From contig CM073887.1 in NCBI GenBank assembly GCA_037176705.1, positions 25,795,501-25,859,500 on the forward strand: DNA of 64,000 nucleotides. The letters are read 5' to 3'. The notes under the pieces were generated by a model. It did not search any database. It had not been told where the DNA came from and saw nothing but the letters and a program-made list of their open reading frames with translations. Of this stretch, positions 34,264-46,039 are shown piece by piece. The translations under genes and the position numbers were made by a program. The first letter of the stretch is position 1, and each line of letters starts with the position of its first letter. This DNA comes from Molossus alvarezi (Eukaryota; Chordata; Mammalia; Chiroptera; Molossidae).

Positions 34264-34329
34264 GATAGGCTTTAAATAGCAAAACAAATGATACCAAAGA
34301 ACGCCAAGGAGAAGATGGAAAGAAAACAA

Positions 34330-34590
34330 TTAGGAAGAATAACTGAGAACCGTAATGAGAACAACTCATATGTATTGAGTGCTTGCTACTTGATTTAGCA
34401 ATTTACCTGCCTCTTTTATTTATCTGTATAATAATTTTGCAAAGTTGACACAGTATTACCATTTCCACGAGGAAGCAAAGGTTCTGACACATAAAGTAAA
34501 TCTCCCAGGTTACCCAATTGGTGGACCACGGTGGACCAGGACCCGAGTCTCTCTGACCCAAAGGTCCATGATATCACCATCCACTTTTTG
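34330..34590 (-). repeat. MIR-like repeat (reversed)
   Basis: TGTATTGAGTGCTTGCTACT, TTATCTGTATAATAATTTTG, and ACACATAAAGTAAATCTCCC follow the order of a reversed MIR. It is diverged. Confidence 0.6.
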
Positions 34591-34599
34591 CCTGGTGAT

Positions 34600-35508
34600 C
34601 TTTGAAAAACCTAGAGTGCTGCAGCAGATAGGAGCCTTCTGTTTCTTTGGCCCATTATCTGCCCTTTACCTCTTGCCCACTTCATTTCAAGTGTCCAGAT
34701 ACCTAGCAGAGCCGGGGGCCCAGTGGGCTTTGGCTAATGCTTATGCTGCTTCCTAGCCTTGCCATGCCCTGCCTTGCCTCACCTTTGCTCCAGTGCCTCA
34801 AGACTCTGCCCAGGACTCATGCCCTTTGCCATACCCTCATCTCAAAGACTTATTTGATAGGAGAGGGTCCCTAAACCTTGTGTTGGCCCACTTGTAGGAT
34901 AGAAGAAGCCACAGGGGAGAGGCCAGTGCAGGAGACCCAATTCAAGCAGCAAGTGGTACACATGTTTTGGTACCCCCAGCACCCTAGCTTCATGCCCACC
35001 GAGGAGGACTTATCATCCTGAATGGGTGGAAGTGGGTATAATTCAAGACCACAGGTATGGTCTCCCAGCTCCAGAATTGAATATTTATCTTTTTGACAGA
35101 TACAGATATCTAATCTAATTTAAATATGGAACATAAATACATGACCTGATGATTCATGACTCTTATATTGTCTGCAGCTTATTTGAAAGAACGCTAGCAC
35201 AAATAGTATGAAGTATAGGTGGGTATATGTTTATTCTACCTGCTATGAAGAGTTAGCATTATGAATAACCTAACCAGCTTCTGCATACTAGGAGTTGGTA
35301 GTTAGCATTCAAAGACCCAAATCAGGAATCCATATTACAGAAATGATTATAGCAAGTGCTTCAGATACTGTTAGTGGATCCACACTGATGGACTCTCTTA
35401 AGTAGCACAAGGATTGTGAAGAATTCCTTCTCATTAGAGAACTATAAAACAAGTAGTTGTGTAGAAACACTACACAGTCATTCCTGGCTTTGCAGGAACA
35501 AAGAATAA
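34600..35508. other. Unique non-coding DNA
   Basis: No gene or repeat was recognised. Confidence 0.3.
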
Positions 35509-35774
35509 GAATGCAGTAAACCCTGTAACCTCCCACTCATAAAAGACTGCTCAAGGTTCAGACTTCTACTTAATTGAAGACTTTGTCACTTAATCCTACT
35601 AGAGAGTTAGATGAATCTGTCAGCAGAATAGTGTTAAATCAATCCTGAAAGTGCTCTTGCATATAACTTGTAGGGTTGCTACTGGATGGACAGCAGCAAC
35701 TTTGCTGAGCTTGTATGTTTGTTTTTGTGACTGGAAGGTCATAAGTGTTTGTATCAGTCATTAGTGATGCAACT
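35509..35774 (+). repeat. Arm 1 of a 266-bp inverted duplication (likely source)
   Basis: The reverse complement recurs at 36611-36876 without any gap and with only three differences, all transitions. The right end of this arm lies inside a MIR that continues beyond it (35755-35925), so this copy is at its ancestral location and is the likely donor. Confidence 0.93.
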
Positions 35775-35925
35775 TTGAGTGAGTCACTCAACTTTTCTGA
35801 ATCTGTCTCTTGATCCAAATAATGCGGATGATAATGTCTATCTCATATGGGTTTGGATGAAGATTAAATAAAAAAACATGTAAGTGTTCTTTTTTAGCTT
35901 AAGTAGATGCTCAGTAAAGTTTCCT
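35750..35925 (+). repeat. MIR SINE, spanning the arm 1 boundary
   Basis: GAGTGAGTCACTCAACTTTTC, TGATCCAAATAATGCGGATG and AGTAGATGCTCAGTAAAG (quoted as cores) fit a MIR running through 35774. The MIR is cut at the equivalent edge in arm 2. Confidence 0.65.
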
Positions 35926-36610
35926 TTCTTTCTCCCTTTTAATCTTAAAAAATTATTAATTCACCTATAAAGGACAATATTTATGGTTTTATATATTATA
36001 TATACCACTCTGTACCATAAAATATATCTAGAAATGTGAAAAGTGTAATATGTAGCATACAATTCCTTAAAAGAATCATACTCATAAGTTAAATCAGTCA
36101 AGAGTTTTACTTTATGGAGTTTCCAACTTGTTGGCCTTCTGTGTTTCTCTTCATTGCCTATAATTTTCCTTAATTCTTATAGTTTTGTAGTAATTCTTCA
36201 ATTTCTTCCTTGAGTGAAACCCTCCTCACCCACCCACCTGGAGACCAAGAAGAGACCTTCCATTTCTTTGTCAGCGGTCAGGAAACTCCTAAAGTTATTC
36301 TTAATTCTTTCTGCAATTGTATGGAACATGTAGTTACTACTGTCTTAGGCTTGACTGTATCAAATACTCACAGATACCAGTTTATTTTGTGGAATGGCAG
36401 GCAGAATTACCAGGCCATATGAATTGTTCTAACTCATTTTTCTGCTCAATGTGCATAACTGAAAATGCTTAGATGAAAAGTACAGTGACTTCATTGCTTA
36501 TGAAAGCATGTTAAAAGTGATAACACCCTGTATGCAGGTGGATAGTGTTGTTGATGCTATTATCGAAAGTCTTACTCTGGAAAAAAGAGAGAGTAGAGAT
36601 TCCAGACAGG

Positions 36611-36876
36611 AGTTGCATCACTAATGACTGATACAAACACTTATGACCTTCCAGTCACAAAAACAAACATACAAGCTCAGCAAAGTTGCTGCTGTCCATC
36701 CAGTAGCAACCCTACAAGTTATATGCAAGAGCACTTTCAAGATTGATTTAACATTATTCTGCTGACGGATTCATCTAACTCTCTAGTAGGATTAAGTGAC
36801 AAAGTCTTCAATTAAGTAGAAGTCTGAACCTTGAGCAGTCTTTTATGAGTGGGAGGTTACAGGGTTTACTGCATTC
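36611..36876 (-). repeat. Arm 2: inverted templated insertion with 12-bp TSD
   Basis: This is the reverse complement of 35509-35774 (263 of 266 identical). A perfect 12-bp direct repeat, ATTCCAGACAGG, bounds it at 36599-36610 and 36873-36884. The inserted part is therefore 36611-36872 and the last four matching bases lie in the TSD. There is no poly(A) tail, no transposon terminus and no L1-type TT/AAAA nick site at the junction. Confidence 0.92.
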
Positions 36877-36884
36877 CAGACAGG

Positions 36885-39065
36885 TATCATTGGGGTTCAG
36901 AGGCTTAGGAAGGGAATGTGCTCCTAGCTGATAGACAGCCAAAGTGAAAATAGAAAGTGCTATAGCAAGGCTGAGTTTCCCCTCCTGAAGCAGTAAGCGC
37001 CCGCCCTTGCCCAGAGAGAGCCGGTCACTAGGACTGGCAGCTGGGGAGACACATGGCAGGGGAGCGAGTCCTTCGGAGAGCAGGTGGTGACATGGAACCG
37101 GCCACGAACAGCTCTGCTGAGGAGGTGCCACATTGACTGAACACGTTGTGGGGGTACTGGGCTTGGCCACTTGTGCTCGGCATAAGTTATAGCCTCGAGT
37201 TTCCAAATCGTGGAAAAAATGTTGTGCGACTGAAAATAATAGATTTATTTTTAAAATGGAAAGACATGGGTAGGAGATTATAAAAATGTTTGTTCCAGTA
37301 TTTACTACTTGACAAATATTATCTTAAAGAGGTCTGTGTAAAAAAACAAGAAAATCCACCCACTGCAATTTCTAAATTGTAACTAATCTTAAAAGCCAAT
37401 GGCCGTTCAACATCCATATCCTCTTATTTTTCAGTGTTTTAAAATACAGGATCCCATTAGTTCTAGTGGCCACAGTGCCCATCAGCTAACTTAGTGCTTT
37501 ATGGCTTAGGGAACAAAACACTTCACTGATATAGAAACAAAGAATATAAACCAGAATTGGTTCAAAATATCCCTTCACTGTTCCATCTACTCCAAACTCA
37601 GAGGGTGAACCCAGGTTGATGGAGGACAAATTTCCCCGTGGACCAAATGTTTGATTTCTTGCTGAGGAAGGTCACGAATACACCAGGGAAGATGGAGAAT
37701 TTCACTGTAAAATGGCTCACAAATGCTTTTATTTAGATAATTTTTTACCTGTCTCTTCTTAGTAAATGCTGTCAGACTTGGTTGCTTTAGAACATCACAT
37801 CAAAACAACGTGTTTTCTCTGTTTCTGTTTTATTTGTATTGAATTTAAAATATTTTCTTTGTCGTCAACCATTAGGTTGTCAAATTTCTGTCAATTTTTG
37901 TAGATTTGTTTTTTAAAATCACCCACAGAATTCAGTGGGAAGGGCTGGCTCCCCTTCTGGGGCCCCGTCGAATAGGTCCAGTAATTGAATATTTTCTCTT
38001 CCCTGAATTAGCCCTCAGCCAGACTGGTCCCTGAGGCAGATTGATCCTTGTTGTGAAGATGATGTATCAGTTTCTCACAGACAGATGTGCTGAAACATTC
38101 ATTAATGATATACTTTACCTTTCTGTGTCCATTATCTTCCTTCATTTGGTTCTAACAAGTAATCCTGCATTGCTCTTAGAAGGTTAGTCAGAGTTGACAG
38201 TGGAAACAAAGATGTCATGTTCTTAGTTTTCAGGTGTTAACAGGTGCAGCCTACGCACTGGACAAACGTAGTTAGGAAAATGTTTACTGACTGAGCGTGA
38301 TCCTCCCTTCAGTCAGGACTAGAAGAGTGCCCTCTAAGGCGAGAGGGAGAATTGCAGTGGGACACAGGAATCGGATCTTACTAAGGGCCGCTGGCTTGGG
38401 GCTTCGACAGCTTGATTTTGGGAAACACAGCCTAGAACAACATATGTCCTGCTTTCTCCCTGGATATCCAAGAGGTGGTCAGCTCCATCCAGAGCTCCTG
38501 TAACACTGGAACCCCGGAAGGAGAGGAGAGATGTCCACAGGGAGTGCCCAGGAGCAACAGACCTGGCTATGGCATCCTGGGAGAGAACTCCACCAGGCAG
38601 CAAGGGTCTTCCTGCTGAGAGGGGGCCTGCAGGCCCACAGCAGGAGGACGGGGACCTCTGCTAGAGGCCAAAGAGGTTCCTGGATGTGTTGGAGGGAGGT
38701 TGCATTCTTTCAGGAATTTCAAGGTTGGAATAAGGAAGATGCCTGCAGGGATCTAAGACAGAGACATCCACAACGCAGGATGGGTCCCAGAAGAGAGATC
38801 TTGGGTACTATTCATTTGCCCTGGAGCTGAGTCATCCTGGGTAAGGGAGGGGTCTGGGGAACTGAGGAAGTAGCTTCCATCAGACAGCAGGAATCCACAC
38901 CTTGAAGTCAGAGCCTTATCTCTGTCCCCGTGGATTATGAGGGTTCCATTTTGCTGATTTTCCTCACCGTGCCTTGTACTTGGAATGATAAGATATATTA
39001 CCTCCTTCCTTTCTTCCTGCATTCTGTGTGGGAGAGGGAAGTCATTAACAATGCCAGCTTTGGGG
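36885..39065. other. Unique non-coding DNA
   Basis: The stretch 38300-38830 is more GC-rich and has overlapping open frames on both strands, none with recognisable motifs. No repeat was identified. Confidence 0.3.
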
Positions 39066-39265
39066 ACTGACTGCCGAGGCTGAATGCTGCTCCCACCACT
39101 ACTAGCTCTGGGCTCTAGAGCAAGTCACTAAGTTATCCTCCACGTTGGTTTCTGAATCTGTGAAAACACTCGCTTCATTGTGCTGTTGTGAGGGTTCAGT
39201 AAGTTGTGCATGTTTGGTGTTTAGAATAGTATCTGGTGCATTGTGATTACTAATAAATATTAGTC
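39066..39265 (+). repeat. MIR SINE
   Basis: CTAGCTCTGGGCTCTAGAGC, AAGTCACTAAGTTATCCTC, TGTTGTGAGGGTTCAGTAAG and ACTAATAAATATTAG follow the MIR order. Confidence 0.75.
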
Positions 39266-39842
39266 AGTAATTACTAATAGCTAGCAGTTAGTTTGATTCT
39301 ATCTAAGACATTCTGAGGGCCATAGAGAGGGTTAGATATAACTGTTGGGAGAAAAGAGAGCCCTTCAGGAACCCCGAGGCCCTTGCATTTAGAGAGGACC
39401 TCACTTCTTTCCTCTTTTTGGCTCCTGTGTCTTCTGCTGTCACATCCCCACATTTGTCAGAGGGAGAGGGTCTAAAGCTCATGGCATTGATTTCATGGTC
39501 TGGGGACCTGCCTAGGAGTCCCAGGGGTCCTTGCTGTGATTGACATGCTTATGAAGTGTTTTCTTTACAAACCCCCCAACCCCAAGCCCTTGACCTTTTG
39601 GCTCACCCTATATGAATAGAGAGACCCCTTTAGTTTGGACGAATCCTCTTTGCTTGTGCAGGCCAACTAAGTCAATGAAGGTTTGTCCTGATTAGTGATA
39701 CTTACAACTCAACGTACCAAATTATTTTCAGGTTGAACACATCCTTCAGTCCTTAATTTCAGTTTAAATTGGAGCATGATTAACCACAATTTTTTTTAAA
39801 ACAGAGACAATTGTTTTAAAAATAGAAAATATCACATAATGG

Positions 39843-39990
39843 GCTCCGGCTGGTGTTGCTCAGTGGTTAGAGCTTTTGCCTGCAGACTGAAGGGTCTTGG
39901 GTTCAAGTCCAGTTGAGGCATGTACCTGGTTTGCAGGTTTGGTCCCTGGCCCTGGTCAGGGTCATGTGGAAGGCAACTAATCAACATACA
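39843..39990 (+). mobile_element. VES SINE (subfamily A), shortened
   Basis: The head GGCTGGTGTTGCTCAGTGG, box B GGGTTCAAGTCC and a GGTCATGTGGAAGGCAACTA body are seen. The pyrimidine tract is missing. Confidence 0.8.
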
Positions 39991-40019
39991 AAATAGGTTA
40001 TTTTCCCACTCCCTTTTTT

Positions 40020-40251
40020 TTTTTTTTATCCTCACCCGAGGACATTTTTCCATTTTTTGTACAGATAGAGTGGGAGGGAGAGAGAGAGAGAAACATGGAC
40101 GTGAAGGGACACATCGAGTGGCTGCCACCCGCACGACCAACCAGGGCCGGGGACAAACTGCAACCGAAGTACGTGCCCTTAGCGGAACCGAACCCGGGTC
40201 TCTCCAGACTGCAGGCCGACGCTCTAACCACTGAGCCAAACCGGCCAGGGC
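40020..40251 (-). mobile_element. VES-type SINE, subfamily C
   Basis: A perfect 15-bp TSD, CCCACTCCCTTTTTT, is at 40005-40019 and 40252-40266. The body runs from ATCCTCACCCGAGGAC to AACCGGCCAGGGC. Confidence 0.94.
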
Positions 40252-40679
40252 CCCACTCCCTTTTTTAATAAGCAAATTTATTTTCTTTTTCTGATACTAG
40301 AAGCTATACAAAGACATTGAAAACAGAATAAAAAAATATGAATTACCCATAATCTCACCATACATACTTAATATTTTGCTTATCTTTTTCTAGTTTTTAG
40401 GCCTCGAATTTAAAAAAAATGCTATCATTGCATTCTTTTTCGAACATGTGTTGTGTATATTTTTATATCCAATATTTCTATTGCTATAATATATATTCCT
40501 CACCTTAAATCCTAAGTGTGCAAAGAATTTAAGATTTAAATTTTTTTTTTTTTTTTTTGTATAGATGGGTAATTGTTAAATACAAACCAAGATACATTTA
40601 AGGATTTTTTTTTTTAAATCACTATTGCGGAAGGAATTAAAAAGGAAGAGTGGATAATTTTTCTTGGAGCAGAAAGAGT

Positions 40680-40770
40680 CTCACTTCTATTTTATTTTAA
40701 CAATGAGGAAACAGAGGTCCAGGGAATGTATGCCTTTATCCAAGGTCATACTCTTTCTTAGACTTTTATT
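40680..40770 (-). repeat. MIR fragment (reversed)
   Basis: AACAATGAGGAAACAGAGGT and CCAAGGTCATACTCTTTC are the reversed MIR centre. Confidence 0.65.
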
Positions 40771-42124
40771 TTGCTACATTTCCCTGTCACCGATCTCCAT
40801 GTTGGCTCTGCTGTTCTTCTGGCAGGGCACAGAAGTTCTGTCTCTCTGACAGTGCATGTGAGGGGAGCTTTCCTGGAAATGTGACGTGAGCCTCCTACCT
40901 TCTGTACCTCCTGTCTCTGTGAAACACATATTTTAGATTAACTCACTCAATAGCCGTTCTGTCTTAATGGTTTTGTTTTCTGAGAATTTGCCATTGTCTA
41001 GTGTGATCCAAAGCTGATAGGTGCATTTAGAACCGTCATTTTGAGAACTGTCCTGGAGACATTCACATTCAAGCAGTTTTCTTTGTGAAATGCTTTTCTG
41101 GCATTGCTGGCCCCCCGCCAGGAGCAGATGGCTCACTGTGCACCAGAATGTGACACACTCCTAAGTGAAGGGTCAGCTGGCATTTAATTGGATTAAGAAA
41201 ACAATATAGATAGATGAGAAATATATTGGCTGCTCCAAAAGTGTCAGCAAATCTTTGAACAGAATTCAGGGACACTCAAAATCCTCCCCGATTTCCAGTC
41301 ATTCACAGAAAGCCCCCTAGTGTTGGGCTCAGCACTGTACTACAGAACTCAAGTGTTATTATTGCTAATAAGGTTTTTATCTCTGAACACATTGACTCAG
41401 TTCCCGCATTTAAGCTCTCATTTTACTATTGCTATCTTATTTTCTGCTGCTTTCTCTTCTTCTGTCTTTTCATGGCTAAACCACAGCTTGAAAGAAAAGA
41501 AGTAGACTTACCTACTATAATTGAGTCTACTAGAGCCAGGTGATTTCTTTTAATGTCATTTTACTGTTTCTGTGCATCTGTACAGAATGGATGATTGTTA
41601 GCAGTGAATTGTTTCTGAGTTAAAGTGAGATGTCTAGATTTCTGGACTAACAGATTGTCCCTGGAAATTAAAATCAAAGGTAGGTCAATATGCCTTTAGA
41701 TTAGCAGTTCTCAACCTGTGGGTCGTGACCCCTTTGGGGGGTCGAATGGCCCTTTCACAGGGGTTGCCTAAGACCATCGGAAAACACATATTTCTGATGG
41801 TCTTAGGAACTGAGATACCGCTCCTCTGTCCGTCTCCAGGCGGGTCTGCCCACATGCAGATACACCCACTACAGATATACCCACATACGACATCATTACG
41901 CCAACCCCATCACATACACCCTGTATAAATACAGGTGTATGTGGCAGGGTTGGTACCATAATGTACTTATGTGGACCAGTCACACATGTGTAGAGAGCAA
42001 CTACTGTGTAGAAAGCAGCTACTCTGTTAAAAGCAGCTACTGTGTTGAAAGCAGCAGTAATAGAGGTTAAAATGACACTTTATGAATTATAATTACTGGG
42101 TAAATGTAAAATCATCAACTACTG

Positions 42125-42152
42125 CAATACACACACACACACACACACACAC
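42125..42152. repeat. (CA)n microsatellite inside the hAT element
   Basis: A pure AC run lies in the region between the left TIR and the transposase start. Confidence 0.9.
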
Positions 42153-42390
42153 ATATCTGTACCATGGGAACTTAATCTAGATGCTGATCAGTCTTTTTAT
42201 ATTCAGCTGTGGTTGATGTGAATTTTGCCCCCTTGTGATAGTAACAGGTATGTAAAAAATAAACAACACAGAATGGTAAATCATAGGAAACTTTAATGAA
42301 CTGTATTGACTAAACTATGCCATGTACCATCTTTTGTATTATTAAAGCTATTGTTATATATTATTTTCATTAGCAAACCATCCAATGACA

Positions 42391-44174
42391 ATGGATCATG
42401 TAGAGAAGAACGTTAAGAAAAGAAAATATAGTGAGGATTTTTACAGTGTGGTTTTACCTCGATAATTACAGCAGGAATTGAGAAACCGCAATGTGTTATT
42501 TGTTGTGAAGTTCTATCAGCTGAATCTATGAAGCTGAACAAACTGAAATGCCATTTCGATAGCAAGCATCCAAGCTTTGCCAGCAAGGATACCAACTACT
42601 TTAGAAGCAAAGCTGATAGGCTCAAGAAAGCCAGACTTGACACTGGTGGCAAGTACCACAAACAAAACATAGCAGCCATTGAAGCTTCATATTTGGTGTC
42701 ACTCAGAATCGCCAGAGCTATGAAACCTCACACCATTGCTGAGGATTTACTACTGCCCACAGCCAAAGATATTGTTCGAGTTATGATCGGAGATGAATTT
42801 GTTACAAAATTGAATGCAATTTCCTTATCTAACGACACTGTCCACAGAAGAATAGATCACATATCTGCTGATATTCTTGATCAGGTAATCCAGGAAATTA
42901 AATCTGCTCCACTTCCAATATATAGATAGCATCCAGCTTGATGAATCTACAGACGTTGCAAACTGTTCACAGTTACTGGTTTATGTGAGGTATATTAATG
43001 ATGGCGACTTTAAAGATGAGTTTCTTTTTTGCAAACCTCTTGAAATGACAAATACTGCATGTGATGTATTTGACACTGTTGGATCATTTCTGAAAGAGCA
43101 TAAGATCTCTTGGGAAAAGGTTTGTGGTGTTTGCACAGATGGTACTTCAACTATACTAGGATGTGGATCTGAATTTCAACATTTGGTACTGAATGAGTCA
43201 CCAAAAGTCGTCAGAACTCACTGTATGATTCATTGGCAAATAATAGCAACAAAGATGCTGCCACAAGAATTACAAGAAGTAATGAAAAGCGTCATAAGTT
43301 CTGTCAATTTTGTAAAGGCGAGCACTTTAAACAGACTGTTTTCGCAACTGTGCAACAAGTTGGATGTGCTGAACAATGCTCTGCTATTTTACACTGAAGT
43401 GAGATGGTTGCCAACAGGAAAAGTTTTAAAAGATGTTTTTTAGCTTCGTGATAAACTCAAAACATTTTCTAATCAGAAAGCAAGTCTGCAGTTCGAAGTA
43501 CTTTTTAGACATAAAAGTGAACTGCAGAAAATAGCTTACTTGGTTTACAATCTTTGCCATCTTGAATGAGTTAAATTTACCACTGCAAGGACCAAATGCA
43601 ACATGTCTCGATTTGTCTAAAAAGATCTGATCATTCCAAATGAAACTTCAGCTTTGGCAAATAAAAATTGGATGAAAACCTACCTTATCTGCTTTCTTTG
43701 AGGAACATGCCATTGAACCAGACCAAAGGATTACGATAATAATTTCTGTGAAAGAACACTTGCACATGCTTGCAGACGAAATTTCATCGTACCTTTCGAA
43801 TCTACCTGACACCCCATTTGCACTTGCCAGAAGCCCATTCACAAAGCGAAGATGTTCCCGAGACATCACAAGAGGAGTTCATTGAACTTATTAACAGCGA
43901 TGCAGCGAGAACTGGTTTCTCTACAATGCCAGTTACAAAATTCTGGATCAAGTGTTTGCAGTCATATTCTGTTCTGTCTGAGACTGTGTTGTGCCTTCTT
44001 CTTCCATTTCCAACAACATATCTTTGTGAAACAGGGTTTTCCAACTTGTTGGTTATCAAGTCTAAATACAGCAGTAGACTTGTTGTGGAAGATAATCTTC
44101 ATTGTGCTCTTGCAAAGACTGCCCCGAGAATTTCTGATCTGGTGAGAAAGAAGCAATCTCAACCTTCGCACTGA
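42391..44174 (+). pseudogene. hAT transposase (BED finger, RNase H-like core, hATC domain), frameshifted
   Basis: An ATG at 42391 begins MDHVEKNVKKRKYSEDF and stops at 42465. The text resumes in another frame with the BED zinc finger (CVIC, then H-X4-H in LKCHFDSKHP; 42484-42580). The segment 42528-42929 carries ARAMKPHTIAEDLLLPTAKD. The next frame, 42985-43443, carries the catalytic core with VCGVCTDGTSTILG and FYTEVRWLPTGKVLKDVF; the first core Asp lies in IQLDESTD just upstream. The last frame, 43770-44174, holds the hATC dimerisation domain (LPFPTTYLCETGFSNLL). At least three frame changes and several stops (42465, 42930, 43443) make it non-coding. The domain order matches ZBED5/SCAND3-like hAT relatives. 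The intact enzyme would cut and paste the element. Confidence 0.9.
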
Positions 44175-44243
44175 CATTGGCTTTTTACGCATACTGTCGC
44201 AAAACGTAGCGATGTAGTTTACTGTTGTTATATTAAGACTGTT

Positions 44244-44493
44244 GCCCTGGCCGATTTGGCTCAGCGGTTGGAGCGACGGCCTGCGGTCCTGAGAGACCGG
44301 GTTCGGTTCCCGCTAAGGGCACGTACCTCGGTTGCAGTTTGTCCCTGGCCCTGGTCGGTTGTGCGGGTGGCAGCCACTCGATGTGTTCCTTTCGCATCGA
44401 TGTTTCTCTCTCTCTCTCGTTCCTCTCTCTCCCTCCCACTCTACCTGAACAAAAAATGGAAAAATGTCCTCCGGTGAGGATTAAAAAAAAAAA
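44244..44493 (+). mobile_element. VES-type SINE, subfamily C, inside the hAT element
   Basis: It has the CCCTGGCCGATTTGGCTCAG head and the TGTCCTCCGGTGAGGATT tail with poly(A). The TSD AAGACTGTT is at 44235-44243 and 44494-44502. It lies between the transposase stop and the right TIR, so SINE activity outlasted hAT activity here. Confidence 0.93.
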
Positions 44494-44802
44494 AAGACTG
44501 TTACCCATGCTACACCATGCTTCAAGACAAAATTTCATTTATTTGTAATTAGAAATAAATATTTCACAATATAAAATTACATATTGTTTTTGCGATTAAT
44601 CACTATACTTTAATTCTGTTCAATTTGTAACAATCAAAATACATCCTGCATATCAGATATTTACATTATGATTCATAACAGTAGCAAAATTACAGTTATG
44701 AAGTAGCAACAAAAATAATTTGATGGTTGGGGGTCACCACAACATGAGGAACTGTATTAAAGGGTCACGGCATTAGAAAGGTTGAGAACCACTGCTTTAG
44801 AT

Positions 44803-45527
44803 GAAGATCAAAAGTAATTTGAAGGCGTGTGAAAGAAGACGGTTGATTGAAAGTTACTGGTGAGTTTTAGGAGATACCCAGGCATAAGAAGGACCTGAAG
44901 ATCAGAAGAAATAAGCTTTAGTGGGCATCTGGGAAATTCACTTGGGTTGAGAGCAGGGTAGTGTTAAAATGGGACTGGCCGCAAGGAAAGCCAGGAGAAA
45001 CAAGAAGAGAAAGGAAAAAGGGGGAAATCTGCTCACTCGCCAGCACACAGAGGTCCTCTTTTTTTCTGGTTCTCTGGCTAGAGAGAGGGTGTTCTTTGTG
45101 GTGTTTTCACTGTTCATCCCTGTTACACATTTCTGGGACTTGGCCCGCTTTGGGGTGAAAGCCTAGAGATAAATAAGGGGAAGCAACCCCAGTAAACTTC
45201 CTGCTGCTGGTCATTTCCCAGGTTTTTTCTTCCTAATTGTCCTTTTATTGTTTATTTTTCAGAGTTTTCAGATAACTGCTTTTTATATTTTCTCCAGAGT
45301 TTATGGTCATAACCAGTACTAGCCTTACACCATCTTGGTGGTACTGGAAATCTGCAGTTTCTTGAAAAATGTTGATTGTTACAAACCATTCTGTATGTGC
45401 CGGTGAACATGTTAGTAATTATTTCTCTCTCGGTAAACATGTATCAAGATTATATCTTTATCCAGAAACCAAGGGTCAGCCCTGATATTGCAATTCATAT
45501 GCAGTCAGTCACTAAATCCTACTGATT
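44803..45527. other. Unique non-coding DNA
   Basis: No repeat or gene was recognised. Confidence 0.3.
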
Positions 45528-45886
45528 TTCACAAAGAGCCAGTAGGGTGGTGGCTAAGAATATTGGCTATTAGGATCAACTGTCTGCTTTTGAATCCTGG
45601 CTCTCCTACTTACTAGTTCCTCATGCTGGAACGTTTATTTAACCTGTTTGTACCCCAGTTTCCACAATCACAAAATGAGGATGATATTACCAGTGATAAT
45701 ACATCTTATACTGTTTGTTGTGGAAATTAAGTTAATGCCTATAAAGCAGTTAGAATAATGCCTGGTACATTGTAAGCTTAGTTGTTTCTCCCCTCATCTT
45801 AGCTGTTTCTCAAATGTGTTTAATTTCTACCATTATCATCCCAGTCCAAGAAGAAATTTGAAACACTTCAAACAATATCATCCTAG
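45528..45886 (+). repeat. MIR plus ~100 bp flank, copy 1 of an old local duplication
   Basis: The MIR (about 45535-45790: TTGAATCCTGGCTCTCCTAC, TTCCACAATCACAAAATGAG, GCCTGGTACATTGTAAGC) is followed by non-MIR sequence. Both parts align with 49193-49252 joined to 55610-55915, at roughly 80% identity. This copy is uninterrupted. Confidence 0.85.
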
Positions 45887-46039
45887 TCTCTGAGAGCTAG
45901 AAAGCAAGTTTTAAAAATGATTCAGGATAAACCATAGGAGGATTTAAGTGATTTTTGAAGCATTTTAATCTTTTGTTTACTGACTCAAAAGAAATTCACA
46001 GTAGAATTTAAAGGTAGGCAAGAGGTAAGAGGTTCCTTT

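Larger units (their letters stand above)
41702..44794 (+). mobile_element. Autonomous hAT DNA transposon, complete but inactivated
   Basis: A perfect 8-bp TSD, CTTTAGAT, at 41694-41701 and 44795-44802 is diagnostic of hAT elements. The TIRs are TAGCAGTTCTCAACC and, at the right, the complement of CAGTGGTTCTCAACC: 12 of 15 match and the three changes are transitions. Subterminal text (GGGTCGTGACCCCTTTGGGG, CTAAGACCATCGGAAAACAC on the left; GGGGTCACCACAACATGAGG on the right) is that of the mammalian Charlie-like group that includes URR1, SPIN and OposCharlie elements. Exact membership is not settled. The 3093 bp include a 250-bp SINE and a broken transposase gene. Confidence 0.93.

Noticed and set aside
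35509..36876. The inverted arms as two copies of a known SINE or as TIRs of a transposon.
   Set aside because: Arm 1 has no TSD and merges into a MIR, the interior between arms has no transposase, and the arms lack A- or B-box and A-tail.
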